From NCBI GenBank assembly GCA_040769125.1, contig JAXGLO010000001.1:372001-436000 (forward strand): a stretch of 64,000 bases of DNA, written 5' to 3'. The notes below the pieces were generated by a model. The model worked only from the letters and a program-made list of their open reading frames with translations. It was not told the origin of the DNA and searched no databases. Below are positions 1 to 8,860 of the stretch, piece by piece. The first letter of the stretch is position 1, and each line of letters opens with the position of its first letter. The translations under genes were made by a program, and so were the position numbers. The stretch comes from CAIXSE01 sp040769125 (lineage in GTDB: Bacteria; Actinomycetota; Thermoleophilia; UBA2241).

Positions 1-259
1 CTGACTTGGCGGTGAGCATGATGATCGGCACGATGCTCTGCGCGCGCAGACGACGGCACACCTCTATGCCGTCAATGTAAGGAAGCATGATGTCGAGGAT
101 CACGAGATCGATGCTCTGGCGGCCGAATACCTCCAGAGCCTCCTCGCCGTCACGGGCTGTGAAGACCTGGTAGCCCTCCTTTTCGAGGGGGTAGCGAAGG
201 AGCCTGAGGATCGCCTCCTCGTCGTCCACGAGCAGAATGCGAGCTCCGCTGTCCGTCAT
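1..259 (-). CDS. Response regulator, receiver domain (partial, cut by window edge)
   Basis: The first 86 residues of a two-component response regulator are present; the rest lies outside the left edge. The receiver hallmarks are visible: acidic pocket VDDEE at residues 11-15, phospho-acceptor Asp56 in LVILDIMLP, and the switch Thr83 in MLTAK. The output domain is missing, so OmpR-type DNA binding is only likely. The ATG at 259 overlaps the TGA of the upstream radical SAM gene (ATGA), so the two are probably cotranscribed and translationally coupled. The signal and target are unknown. Confidence 0.9.
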   Translation of the reverse strand, partial: MTDSGARILLVDDEEAILRLLRYPLEKEGYQVFTARDGEEALEVFGRQSIDLVILDIMLPYIDGIEVCRRLRAQSIVPIIMLTAKS

Positions 260-921
260 GATCTCCGCCTTGCTGCAGTATGGACGTCTCCTCGCGGCTC
301 GGCCAGTGCCCGCACGCGGAAGCCGGCTCCGAGCGCCTGGGCGATGGCCTCGCAGCCGGCGAGGTCGACGCCGGGCACGTCGACGGCGGTGAGGATCGTC
401 TCGATGCCGTGTTGTACGCACTCTTCGGCGAACTTGATGACGGCCCTGTGCGCCTTGCCGAAGATCGGCCGGCAGAGCTCGTCGTAGGCCTCAGGATCGG
501 CCGCGTTGAGGCTCACCGTGGCGGCGACGAGGCTGGCGCCCGCCAGCGCCGCCGGCACGTCGACAGCGGGGTTGAGCAGCTGCCCGTGCCCGTTGGTGTT
601 GAGCCTGGCACGGATTCGGCGGAGGCTCAGCCATTCCGTGACGGCGAGCACGACGTCGAGCTGCATCGTGGGCTCGCCGAAGCCGCAGAAGACGACCTCA
701 TCGGCCGGCGTCTCGAGAAACGCCAGCTCTATGGCGTACGTTACGTCGTCCACGGTCGGCTCGCGCTCGAGGGTGAGCGTCTCGCCGTAGACGCCGTCGG
801 CCCACCTGCGCAGGCAGAAGTCGCAGGCGCAGGAGCATCGGTTCGTGATGTTGAGGTAGACGGCCGATCCGGCGCCGCGGTAGGCGATCGTCCCGGGTGG
901 CAGGCTGAAGGGTGCGCTCAT
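256..921 (-). CDS. TatD-associated-type radical SAM protein
   Basis: A 221-residue radical SAM protein. The CxxxCxxC cluster motif is C29-x3-C33-x2-C36 in CSCACDFCLRRW, followed by the SAM-contact motif CGFGEPT and a short barrel ending without an extra Fe-S domain. Size and motif spacing fit the small radical SAM family often encoded beside TatD nucleases, although no tatD lies here. I chose the ATG at 921 because the sequence further upstream reads as low-complexity Arg-rich shadow and because MSAPFSLPPG matches the family start. The substrate is unknown. It overlaps the response regulator by 4 bases and is divergent from amrS. Confidence 0.75.
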   Translation of the reverse strand: MSAPFSLPPGTIAYRGAGSAVYLNITNRCSCACDFCLRRWADGVYGETLTLEREPTVDDVTYAIELAFLETPADEVVFCGFGEPTMQLDVVLAVTEWLSLRRIRARLNTNGHGQLLNPAVDVPAALAGASLVAATVSLNAADPEAYDELCRPIFGKAHRAVIKFAEECVQHGIETILTAVDVPGVDLAGCEAIAQALGAGFRVRALAEPRGDVHTAARRRS

Positions 922-1141
922 GGTCTCCGGCAGGTCGGGTGCATCGTGCGGCGGCGCCGTGCCTGGAATGATGCACGTTCGGCAAGCCGAGTATAGCAGG
1001 GTAGACTTGGGCGTCCATGGATCGAATCGTCCCGAGATCTCTTGAGCCGCGCGGTCGCCGGCGCGAGGTCGCGCCGGCGTTACGCGGCGCTTGCCCCGCT
1101 GGCGACGCCGTCGGGCTGCGAGCGTCATGAGAGAGCCGGCG

Positions 1142-2167
1142 ATGCACGAGGCGATACTGTGCGATCGTCACGACGACGGCTCCGTGAGCTGCCGGGTCTG
1201 TCCTCGCCGCTGCCGCATCGCGCCCGGCAAGAGCGGCGTGTGCCGGGCGCGCATGAACCAGGACGGCCGGTTGTACGCGATCACCTATGGGCGTGTGTGC
1301 AGCGTTGTCGCCGACCCTATAGAGAAGAAGCCTCTCTTTCACTTCTTCCCCGGGACCACCGTGCTCTCGCTCGGGACCTACGGCTGCAGCTTCGCCTGTC
1401 GTCACTGTCAGAACTGGCAGATCGCTCACGCTGACCCTCGGGAGGCCATGCGCGAGCTGCGCGAGCTACCGGTGCGCAACCTGCCGGTGCTGGCCGGTAA
1501 CAACAACTGCCAGGGGGTCGCCTGGACGTACAACGAGCCGACGATCTGGCTCGAGTACATCCTCGATGGAGCGCAGCTCGCGCACGAGCACGGGTTGTAC
1601 ACGGTGATGGTCACGAACGGCTACATCACCGAGGAGGCTCTCGACGTCCTCGCGCCGCACATCGATGCATACCGCGTCGATGTCAAGGGCTTCAGCAACG
1701 CCCAGTACCATGATCTCTGCCGCATCCGCGACATGTCGCCGGTGCTGGCCGCCGCAACGCGCGCCAAACACCGGCACGGATGCCACGTCGAGATCGTCAC
1801 GAACGTCATCCCCACGCTGAGCGACGACGAGGTTACGCTGCGCAGGATCGCGGAGTGGATCGTGCGCGAGCTGGGTCCTGAGACCCCCTGGCACGTCACT
1901 CGATTCACGCCGTATCTCGAGCTCGCGCACGTCTCGCCGACGCCCATCCCGACCCTTGAGCGCGCCCGCCGCATCGGATGGGACGCAGGGCTGCGTTTCG
2001 TGTACATCGGCAACGTGCCAGGTCATGAGGGTGAGAATACGATCTGCCCCAGTTGCCGCCGATTGCTGGTACGGCGTACGGGTTACGCGATTGAGGATGT
2101 CGCGCTGCGGGGAACATACTGTTCCATGTGTGGGGTTAATGTGTATGTCCGTACATCCATCAAGTGA
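1142..2167 (+). CDS. amrS: AmmeMemoRadiSam-system radical SAM enzyme
   Basis: A 341-residue radical SAM enzyme of the AmmeMemoRadiSam (AmrS) type. An N-terminal Cys-rich segment (CRVCPRRC, residues 17-24) precedes the radical SAM motif GCSFACRHCQNW (C82, C86, C89). A C-terminal CPSC/CSMC zinc-ribbon-like pair closes the protein. The family usually accompanies Memo and AMMECR1 proteins, neither of which is in this window; the reaction is not known here. The start is set at ATG 1142, with GAGAG just upstream and MHEAILCDRH matching the family; ATG 1127 is also possible. Confidence 0.88.
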   Translation: MHEAILCDRHDDGSVSCRVCPRRCRIAPGKSGVCRARMNQDGRLYAITYGRVCSVVADPIEKKPLFHFFPGTTVLSLGTYGCSFACRHCQNWQIAHADPREAMRELRELPVRNLPVLAGNNNCQGVAWTYNEPTIWLEYILDGAQLAHEHGLYTVMVTNGYITEEALDVLAPHIDAYRVDVKGFSNAQYHDLCRIRDMSPVLAAATRAKHRHGCHVEIVTNVIPTLSDDEVTLRRIAEWIVRELGPETPWHVTRFTPYLELAHVSPTPIPTLERARRIGWDAGLRFVYIGNVPGHEGENTICPSCRRLLVRRTGYAIEDVALRGTYCSMCGVNVYVRTSIK

Positions 2168-2212
2168 GGTTTGCCGCGTGTGGCCGTCCGTGACGCCCGG
2201 GGAGCCCCGGCC

Positions 2213-2635
2213 GTGAATCACCACGTGAAGCTCGCCATTCCCGCGAGGGCAGAGTTCGTGCTGCTCGGTCGCCTGGCGCTCGCCGGTCTGCTGCGATCAC
2301 ACGGTTACTCGGACGACGCGATTGCCGATCTCAAGCTGGCGCTTACGGAGGCCTGCTCCAATTCGGTGCGCCGCGCCGGCAGGGCTTCGGATGGCCAGGT
2401 GTATCTAGCATTCACCCTGCTCGACGATCGAGTCACGATCGCGATCAGCGACGACGACGGAGGCTTTCGCGAGGACGATGTGGACTGCCCTGAGTGCCGC
2501 GACATGCCGGGTTTCGAGCTGGCCGACGGCGGGTTGGGGGTCGCCATCATCCGGGCGGTGGTCGACGGCTTCGACCTCAGCCGGCCAGACGGAGCGGCAG
2601 CCGTCCTCACTCTCACCAAGCTCCGGGACTCCTGA
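2213..2635 (+). CDS. Anti-sigma-factor-type HATPase (RsbW/SpoIIAB-like)
   Basis: A 140-residue single-domain GHKL ATPase. The N-box (LKLALTEACSNSVRRAG), the DDGGF segment and the GGLGVAIIRAVVDGF G-loop are in the usual order for serine kinases/anti-sigma factors that hold a sigma factor through an anti-anti-sigma partner. The GTG at 2213 is preferred because GGGGAG lies about 8 bases upstream; GTG 2180 would add 11 residues of poor sequence. It sits between amrS and rsmG. No partner sigma or STAS protein is adjacent, so its target is unknown. Confidence 0.75.
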   Translation: MNHHVKLAIPARAEFVLLGRLALAGLLRSHGYSDDAIADLKLALTEACSNSVRRAGRASDGQVYLAFTLLDDRVTIAISDDDGGFREDDVDCPECRDMPGFELADGGLGVAIIRAVVDGFDLSRPDGAAAVLTLTKLRDS

Positions 2636-2703
2636 CGGCCCACCGGGCAAGGGTCGCCCGCAGGCGCGCGCGGCCGCGCGCCACAGTCGTGGTACCCTGC
2701 CGT

Positions 2704-3429
2704 ATGACCGTCTCGCACGAGATAGCCGATCTGGCACGCCGTTTCGCTCTAAGCCAATCGCAGGCGGCGGCCCTGGACGACTACGTCGAGCTGCTCGCTG
2801 GCTGGAGTCGCGGCAATCTCACAGGTCTGCGCGGCCGCGACGATATCGTCGAGACCCTGCTCGCCGATTCTCTCGCGCTGCTCGACGTGAGCGCCCTGCG
2901 CGAGCGGGATCGGGCAGCCTGGCTCGACCTCGGCACCGGCGCCGGCATTCCGGGTATCCCGCTGGCCGTTGCGCTCCCTGGCGTTCGTCTGACGCTTATG
3001 GAGGCGTCAACCAGGAAGTGCGCCTTCCTCGAAGAGGCCGTTGTCTTGGCAGGCCTTGCCGGGCGAGTCGACGTGGCGCACGCGCGCAGTGAGAGCTTCG
3101 CCGCAGCCGGGCGGCCGGGGCGCGAGTCGTTCGCCGTTGTCGTGGCGCGGGCGGTCGCGCCGCTTGTCTCGCTCGTCGAGCTGGCGGCGCCCCTTCTTGC
3201 GGAGGGCGGCGTTCTCGCGGCGAGCAAGACGGGCAAGGCTCTCGCGCTCGAGGCCGGCGCGGCTCGCGCGGCGGCGCCTCTCTGCGGCCTCGAGCCGGGT
3301 TCCGTGGTGCCGCTCCCGCTCTCTCCGCTCGGCGACGCCGTCTGCGCCGTCTTCACCAAGATCGCGGCGACGCCGGAGCGTCTTCCGCGGCGAGAGGGTC
3401 TCGCGACCAGGCGGCCGCTGGCCGGCTGA
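2704..3429 (+). CDS. rsmG: 16S rRNA (guanine-527-N7)-methyltransferase RsmG
   Basis: A 241-residue class I methyltransferase. The SAM-binding glycine loop LDLGTGAGIPGIPLA, the following acidic strand (LTLMEAS) and the KCAFLEE segment are typical of RsmG, which methylates N7 of G527 in 16S rRNA. The N-terminal helix pair with WSRGNLTGLR matches the family's substrate-side region (usual WNKxxNLT). It is followed by parA and parB, the normal order near many replication origins, with about 42 bases before parA. Confidence 0.92.
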   Translation: MTVSHEIADLARRFALSQSQAAALDDYVELLAGWSRGNLTGLRGRDDIVETLLADSLALLDVSALRERDRAAWLDLGTGAGIPGIPLAVALPGVRLTLMEASTRKCAFLEEAVVLAGLAGRVDVAHARSESFAAAGRPGRESFAVVVARAVAPLVSLVELAAPLLAEGGVLAASKTGKALALEAGAARAAAPLCGLEPGSVVPLPLSPLGDAVCAVFTKIAATPERLPRREGLATRRPLAG

Positions 3430-3471
3430 CCTCATCCATCTGCTAGTATCGATGGCCGCGAAAGGAGCCGG

Positions 3472-4245
3472 GTGACTCGCGTCATCGCCGTCACGAACCA
3501 GAAGGGTGGGGTCGGCAAGACCACCACTACCGTGAACCTCGCCGCCTGTCTGGCCGAGGCCGGCCTCGACATCCTTCTCGTCGACATGGATCCTCAGGCC
3601 AATGCCTCGGTGGGCCTCGGCATGCGTGTCTCAGATCCCTACGTGAGCAGCTACGGTGTGCTCAGCGGCGCGGTCGGCGTCGCCCACGCCACCGTCGACA
3701 CGGCGGTGCCGCGCCTTCATCTGCTGCCGTCCTGCCCGGACCTGGCAGGGGCGGTCGTCGAGCTCGCTAACGCGGAGGGCAGCGAGTGGGTTCTCAAGTA
3801 TGCTCTCGCCGGGCGGCTCGCGCACTACGACTACGTCTTCATCGACTGCCCTCCATCGCTCGGCGTGCTGACCATCAACGCCCTTGTCGCGGCCCGTGAG
3901 GTGCTCATCCCGGTGCAGGCCGAGTACTACGCGCTCGAGGGCCTGGTGCAGCTGCTCGACACCATCCGCCTGATCCAGGAGCGCCTCAACCCCGCGCTGA
4001 ACGTTCTCGGGGTGCTCGTCACGATGTACGACGGCCGCACGCGTCTCGGGCGTGAGGTGGCGGCCGAGGTCAGGGAGCATCTGGGACAGCGCGTGTTCGA
4101 TACGGTCATTCCTCGCAACATCCGGCTCAGCGAGGCGCCCAGCCACGGTCTGCCTATCTCGCGCTACGACGTCTCCTGCGCCGGCTGCGACGCCTACTTC
4201 GATCTCGCCAAGGAGGTCGTGTCCCGTGACCACTCCACAACGTAG
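3472..4245 (+). CDS. parA: Chromosome-partitioning ATPase ParA/Soj
   Basis: A 257-residue ParA/MinD-superfamily ATPase. It has the deviant Walker A KGGVGKTTTTVNLA near residue 11, the MDPQAN motif (Walker A' region), and the switch segment DCPPSLGVLTINAL. The family moves ParB-parS complexes on nucleoid-bound ATPase gradients. The GTG at 3472 follows AAAGGAG about 7 bases upstream. Its last 20 bases overlap parB, so the pair is translationally coupled. Confidence 0.95.
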   Translation: MTRVIAVTNQKGGVGKTTTTVNLAACLAEAGLDILLVDMDPQANASVGLGMRVSDPYVSSYGVLSGAVGVAHATVDTAVPRLHLLPSCPDLAGAVVELANAEGSEWVLKYALAGRLAHYDYVFIDCPPSLGVLTINALVAAREVLIPVQAEYYALEGLVQLLDTIRLIQERLNPALNVLGVLVTMYDGRTRLGREVAAEVREHLGQRVFDTVIPRNIRLSEAPSHGLPISRYDVSCAGCDAYFDLAKEVVSRDHSTT

Positions 4246-5242
4246 CCCCGGCGGATCTGCCCCCGGGGTTGAGGGTGCCGGCGGTTCGGCCGGCAAGAGG
4301 GCTCTCGGTAGAGGTCTGAGCGCCCTGATCAGCGACAGCCGCGCCGCCCTGGCCAAGACGAGCGCTCCGACGCTCAGCGAGGGCCGCCTCCGCGAGCTCT
4401 CCCTCGACGACATCGTCGTCAACCGTCGCCAGCCGCGACGGGTCTTCGCCCAGGAGGAGCTCGAGGAGCTCGCGGCCTCTATCAGGGTGCTCGGCGTCGT
4501 GCAGCCGGTCGTTGTGCGCCCGCTGCCGGCGCCAGGCGGCGGGCAGGCGCAGGCAACGTCGCTCGCGGCCGAGCTTTCGGCCGAGCCCGACGCCTCGCCG
4601 GCACCACGGTTCGAGCTCATCGTCGGCGAGCGACGCCTGCGAGCCTCCCGAATGGCCGGCCTGGACCATGTGCCCGCCCTCGTGCGCCCCGCCGACGAGA
4701 TCGCGTCGCTCGAGATCGCCCTCGCGGAGAACGTCGCCCGTGAGGATCTCAACTGCATTGAAGAGGCTCAGGCCTACGCATCGCTGGTCGACGAGTTCGG
4801 CCTCACGCACGGCCGCATCGCAGATCTGGTCGGCCGGAGCCGGGTTGCGATCACCAACCTTCTGCGGCTGCTGGAGCTGCCGGACGACGTTCAGCGCATG
4901 ATCGAGACGGGCGATCTCAGCGAGGGGCACGGGCGCGCGCTGCTGGCGCTGCCCGATCACGGGCAGCGCCGCAAGGCCGCGCGCCTCATCATGTCCGAGG
5001 GGCTCAGCGTGCGGCAGGCCGAGGCGCTCACGAAGAAACTCGCCGGGGAGGCGCGAGCCGGCGGCCCACCGCCCGCACGCGCCGCAGCCGACTACAGCGA
5101 CCTCGTCGACGAGCTGTACGGCCTTCTTGAGGCGCCCGTCCGTATCCGCAGCGGCAAGCGCGGCGGCACGATCCAGATCGCCTTCAAGAGCAGGGACGAA
5201 CTCGTGCGGCTCGTGGATCTCTTGCGGACGCTCAGGCGCTGA
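4226..5242 (+). CDS. parB: Chromosome-partitioning protein ParB/Spo0J
   Basis: A 338-residue ParB. The N-terminal basic start KRALGRGLSALI is the usual ParA-stimulating tip. The CTPase/nuclease-fold domain carries GERRLRASRMAGL (GERR box) and the helix-turn-helix region holds GRIADLVGRSRVAITNLLRL. A C-terminal dimerisation segment ends in IAFKSRDELVRLVDLL. An Ala/Pro-rich insertion of about 25 residues lies between strand 2 and the GERR box. The GTG at 4226 lies within the end of parA. I did not find a convincing parS site in the window. Confidence 0.93.
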   Translation: MTTPQRSPGGSAPGVEGAGGSAGKRALGRGLSALISDSRAALAKTSAPTLSEGRLRELSLDDIVVNRRQPRRVFAQEELEELAASIRVLGVVQPVVVRPLPAPGGGQAQATSLAAELSAEPDASPAPRFELIVGERRLRASRMAGLDHVPALVRPADEIASLEIALAENVAREDLNCIEEAQAYASLVDEFGLTHGRIADLVGRSRVAITNLLRLLELPDDVQRMIETGDLSEGHGRALLALPDHGQRRKAARLIMSEGLSVRQAEALTKKLAGEARAGGPPPARAAADYSDLVDELYGLLEAPVRIRSGKRGGTIQIAFKSRDELVRLVDLLRTLRR

Positions 5243-5289
5243 CGGGGCCCGTGGCCTGGCGGAGCCCAGGCGGAGCAGTTCGGCCGGGC

Positions 5290-5910
5290 TCAGCGCGGGA
5301 GGCTGGGCCCCGTGGTCGCCCCGGGGGTCGGCGTGACGCTTGGGGCGGGCGCTCCCACCTCTCCGGCGGGCGAGACGGCTCCGGGGGAGGATGACGGGCT
5401 GGCGGCGGGAGAAGGCGTCGGTGAAGCGTACGGGTTCGTGGTGGGGTACGGCGAGGGCGTCGCCTCGGGCAGGATGGTCGCGCCCGGCGGGGGGTTGCCG
5501 TCGGCCGGCACGTACACGATGGTGCCGTCGGCCAGTCTGTAAAAGGAGCCCACCAGCGAACCAAGCCCCTGTTGCCGGGCGGTCGCGCTCATGTCGACGG
5601 CCTCGATCTTACCGCCTTGCTTCACGATCACCTGCATCTGCGGCGTGCCTGGGTCCGTGACAATAGTCATGTTCTTCTCGGTGAGCAGCCCGGAGAGGCC
5701 GGCCGACGTGAGGACTGCTACGAGCAGGCCGACGGCAAGCACGATGGCGAGCAGGAAGAGGTTGGCGAGGCCGTCGAGCGGGTCGCCGTTGCGATCGGCG
5801 GATCCGATCCGCCGCCGGCGCATGTAGCGCTTGTAGCGGAGGTCGCTGTCGCGCGGCTCGCGGACGGCGCCGTGGCGGTGGATGGTCGGGTGGTCGTCCG
5901 CTGCCGGCAT
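5290..5910 (-). CDS. DUF2149 membrane protein, ExbD-like partner candidate
   Basis: A 206-residue protein with a basic cytoplasmic N-terminus, one transmembrane helix around residues 50-75 (LFLLAIVLAVGLLVAVL), then a short extracytoplasmic domain resembling DUF2149 (TIVTDPGTPQMQVIVKQGGK) and a 65-residue Pro/Thr/Ser-rich tail. Its topology, one N-terminal anchor and a small outer domain, is that of ExbD/MotB-type partners. It starts 6 bases after the ExbB-like gene ends, so the two are almost certainly one operon. The ExbD-like role is an inference from topology and context; DUF2149 has no established function. Confidence 0.7.
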   Translation of the reverse strand: MPAADDHPTIHRHGAVREPRDSDLRYKRYMRRRRIGSADRNGDPLDGLANLFLLAIVLAVGLLVAVLTSAGLSGLLTEKNMTIVTDPGTPQMQVIVKQGGKIEAVDMSATARQQGLGSLVGSFYRLADGTIVYVPADGNPPPGATILPEATPSPYPTTNPYASPTPSPAASPSSSPGAVSPAGEVGAPAPSVTPTPGATTGPSLPR

Positions 5911-5916
5911 TGGGCC

Positions 5917-6888
5917 TCAGAGAGGCTGAGTGTCGTCGGGGGCAGGCGCCTCGGGGTCGTCCTTGCGCGGCTGCTCTTCGGCTGGCCCCAGGTCGGCGAA
6001 CGGGTCGTCGTCTGTCCGCCAGCTCAGGGTGGAGTCGTCGAAGCCCAGCGGCTCTTCCCTGGTGTGGGGCGCCGCGGCTGGTCTCTCGGAGGGCTTCCGG
6101 CTGACGCTCGCTCTGGCGGCTGGCTGCTTTGCAGTCGCAGGCTGCTCCTCAGCAGCTCGCCGCTCCTTCGGCTGCCCGGCCTCTTCGTCGCACACGACGT
6201 ACTCTACGACGGGGTTACTCTCCCAAACGCCTTTCTTGCTGCGCCGGCGCCCGGACTTGAGCCGTCCAGAAGCCCCTTCCAGCAGCTCCAGGAGGTACTC
6301 CATATCGGAGATGTCCTGAGTGTACATGCGGTCGCGGACCACGCTGATCATGTACGCCAGGCCGCCGGTGAGGAGGCCGATGACGGTGACGGAGAAGGCC
6401 GTGGTGAGGCTGGCCGTCAGCCGGATGGTGTCGCCCTCGGCGAGGCCCAGGAGGGCCGGCGACAGCGGGATCAGGGTGCCCATGAGGCCGAGCATGGGGC
6501 CCACACGTACGAGGATGCGCGTGCGCTCCAGGTGCTTGAGCGTCGCGAGTTCGGACTCCTGCAGCAGCTTGAGCGGCTTGGCCTCCAGCCGCTCGGTCTG
6601 GTAGTTACGGATCAGATCGAAGAGGAAGCGGGAAACGACGACAGAGTAGCGATTCTCCTGAAGGTAGCGGTAGGCGGTGCGAGGCTTGCCGTCTTCGAAC
6701 GCGCGGCGCGCGCGCAGGGTGCGGCCCTCAAGGGCGTCCAGATCGCGGAAGCGGAAGCGCAGCCAGAGTTCGTAGACGAAGTAGCCGAGCTCGACCAGCA
6801 CCCAGAGGAGGCAGGCGACGGCGGCGATGAGGACGGGCCAGAGGAGCGCCTGGGAGATATCGTAGATGAGCTGCTGCAGGTCGTTCAC
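5917..6888 (-). CDS. MotA/TolQ/ExbB-type proton channel protein
   Basis: A 323-residue membrane protein with the ExbB/TolQ layout: a first helix at about residues 15-40, a long cytoplasmic loop, then two helices at roughly 150-175 (VGPMLGLMGTLIPLSPAL) and 190-215 (TAFSVTVIGLLTGGLAYMI). The GLMGTLIPL segment is the ExbB signature. A charged Pro/Ala/Glu-rich tail of about 90 residues follows. It lies 7 bases downstream of the secreted repeat protein and 6 bases upstream of the DUF2149 gene. ExbB normally energises outer-membrane transport; a role in a Gram-positive-type cell is unexplained. Confidence 0.85.
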   Translation of the reverse strand: MNDLQQLIYDISQALLWPVLIAAVACLLWVLVELGYFVYELWLRFRFRDLDALEGRTLRARRAFEDGKPRTAYRYLQENRYSVVVSRFLFDLIRNYQTERLEAKPLKLLQESELATLKHLERTRILVRVGPMLGLMGTLIPLSPALLGLAEGDTIRLTASLTTAFSVTVIGLLTGGLAYMISVVRDRMYTQDISDMEYLLELLEGASGRLKSGRRRSKKGVWESNPVVEYVVCDEEAGQPKERRAAEEQPATAKQPAARASVSRKPSERPAAAPHTREEPLGFDDSTLSWRTDDDPFADLGPAEEQPRKDDPEAPAPDDTQPL

Positions 6889-6895
6889 AAGAGGA

Positions 6896-8725
6896 TCAGC
6901 TTCCGGATCGTTTGAAGAGGTCCTTTGACTTGGCGACGGCGCGCTTGATGCGCTCCCAGTCGCTCCCTCCGCCGGGGAGAGTCTGCCCCTCGCTGGCCTC
7001 GCTCAGGGCGTGCGTGCGACGCTCCAGAACCAGGGAGCTGAGCACGATGCCGATAGGGAACATGGCGAGGAGCGTACCACTGACGAAGCCGGCTCCACTA
7101 CCTCCGCCTGTCCGAGAGCCTGGACTCGGCGAGGCGCTCGGCGAAGGGATGACGCTGCCGGTGATCATGGGGCTGGCGTTGGGGAGGGGAGAAGCGCTCG
7201 ACGAAGGGTACAGGGTCGCCGTCGGTGTGGGATACGGTGTTGGCGTTGGCCTGGGCGCAGCCGTCGATGGCGCGATGGGCGTCGATGGCGCGATGGGCGC
7301 TGAGGGCGGGATGGTGGTGGATGGCGCGATGGGCGTGGGGTGGGGCGCAGGGGGATTGATCGGCGTGGGCGTCGGCTGGGGGACCGACACGGTGAACGTG
7401 CGCTTGAGCGTCTGTGCGTTGCCGGCGAAGTCGACGATTCGGATCTGCCACGTGTGAACGCCGTTCGCGAGGTTCTTGAGCTGCAACCGTACGCTGGAGC
7501 GCCCGAAACCGGCCGCCTTGGTGCGATTTCTGCCGTCGACGAAGAGCCGGCACATGCTGCGGTCGACCCCGGTGCCCCCGGAACCATCCGAGTACGACGC
7601 GCGCAACAGGACGGAGCGCGTGGATGTGAACCTGGCGCCCTGCTTGGGCGATACCGTTGTGAGCGTGGGTCGGAACACGAAAGGCGTGATCGCCGCGGGC
7701 CGGCGACGAGGGAAGATGGTGAACGCCTGCTTGCGGTATGCGGTCACCGCCCAGCTCGTGGTGGGGACGGGCTCGACGAGTGTGCCCGGCCGCCGGTTGA
7801 ACGCGCCGGAGGATCGCTGTAGCGCTGCGAGCGCTCGGCGGGGAGTGTCGCCGCCTACCGCCCACGCGGAGCCGTCGGGATCCTCCCCCAGGGCCAGGAT
7901 CGCCTGAATCGCAGCGGATGTGGCGGTCGCGCTCGTGACCCCGTTGGCCAGATAGGGGAACCCGCCGTTGCTGCGCTGGCGGGCCTTGAGGTAGGCCCGG
8001 GCGGAGGGGATCACGCTGGGGTCGATGCCCGGAGCCCTGACCAGTTTCAGCGCCTGAATCGCCATGGCTGTGTCTTCGACGTTCGAGGTCAGGCCTTCCT
8101 GCGTGGGGAACCCGCCGTCGGTGCGCTGCTGGCCGGCGAGCCAGGAGGTCGCCAGGTCGAAGCGCTGCCCCCCTGATTCGCCGATGGCCTCCATGGCGGC
8201 GATGGCCCATACGGTGGTGTGGATGGCCTGGTACTTGCGGCTTGAAGATGACGGCGAGAAGCTGCCCTTGGTGGGGCCGTCGGCCAGATCCTGGTACGAG
8301 TACAGCTTCGCGAGGAGGTCGATGCGCGGCGTGCCCGCCAGGAACACGCGCCCGGGCTGCCCCGCAGCGACGTACGCCATGATCGCCTGGGCGTAGTAGA
8401 CGACGGGGTTCTCGACGTCGTAGCCGCTCGCCGCGGTGGTGTGGCTGCGAGCCTGCATGAAGGTGAACGGCGTTTTGCCTCCGATCGCCCACGCTTTGTT
8501 GTCGACGCGCTCTCCGGAGGCAGCGATCGCCAGGATGCTCCAGGCCGTGCTGGCCATGGTGCCGAAGCCGCCGTTGGACTGCTGGCGGGCGTGCAGGTAG
8601 TCGAGGCCCTTGGTGACCGGGCGGCCGCGAGGATCAGAGTTGGCTGTGCGGGCGGGCGGAGGCGTCGCGGCGAGGCACATGACCGCTGCCGCGAGAGCCA
8701 CAGTCACGAGGATTCTCCTGCTCAT
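6896..8725 (-). CDS. Secreted prenyltransferase/squalene-cyclase-repeat protein with C-terminal membrane anchor
   Basis: A 609-residue exported protein. A signal peptide (MSRRILVTVALAAAVMCLAA) is followed by an alpha/alpha-barrel region with at least four QW-like repeats (SNGGF, TDGGF, SNGGF, SSGAF), a beta-rich Ig/Big-like domain (about 370-450), a roughly 100-residue Pro/Thr/Ser linker, and a terminal helix (GTLLAMFPIGIVLSSLVLE) with a basic tail. GGAGGGC precedes the ATG at 8725. It heads a tight three-gene operon with the ExbB-like and DUF2149 genes. The barrel suggests binding of a polyprenyl or tetrapyrrole-like ligand, but no catalytic function can be read. Short 15-18 bp repeats near 7260-7340 encode the linker. 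Confidence 0.78.
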   Translation of the reverse strand: MSRRILVTVALAAAVMCLAATPPPARTANSDPRGRPVTKGLDYLHARQQSNGGFGTMASTAWSILAIAASGERVDNKAWAIGGKTPFTFMQARSHTTAASGYDVENPVVYYAQAIMAYVAAGQPGRVFLAGTPRIDLLAKLYSYQDLADGPTKGSFSPSSSSRKYQAIHTTVWAIAAMEAIGESGGQRFDLATSWLAGQQRTDGGFPTQEGLTSNVEDTAMAIQALKLVRAPGIDPSVIPSARAYLKARQRSNGGFPYLANGVTSATATSAAIQAILALGEDPDGSAWAVGGDTPRRALAALQRSSGAFNRRPGTLVEPVPTTSWAVTAYRKQAFTIFPRRRPAAITPFVFRPTLTTVSPKQGARFTSTRSVLLRASYSDGSGGTGVDRSMCRLFVDGRNRTKAAGFGRSSVRLQLKNLANGVHTWQIRIVDFAGNAQTLKRTFTVSVPQPTPTPINPPAPHPTPIAPSTTIPPSAPIAPSTPIAPSTAAPRPTPTPYPTPTATLYPSSSASPLPNASPMITGSVIPSPSASPSPGSRTGGGSGAGFVSGTLLAMFPIGIVLSSLVLERRTHALSEASEGQTLPGGGSDWERIKRAVAKSKDLFKRSGS

Positions 8726-8860
8726 AGTGCCCTCCGCATGAGTCGCACAGGTGGGGTGGCGCCACGCGCTGTTCATCGTACCAAGACGATCGCCGGGGGG
8801 CCAGACTCGCGCCTCTCCTGATTGCGGCGGGAGTCCAGTGGGGCAAGGATGTATCCTTGC

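Noticed and set aside
2213..2230. CACGTGAAG near the HATPase start as a possible parS
   Set aside because: Matches the parS consensus (TGTTTCACGTGAAACA) poorly on the left half and lies in coding sequence.
5572..6915. 447-codon plus-strand ORF
   Set aside because: It is antisense to the ExbB-type and DUF2149 genes; the composition is Arg/Ala/Gly-rich without any motif, as expected from high-GC shadow frames.
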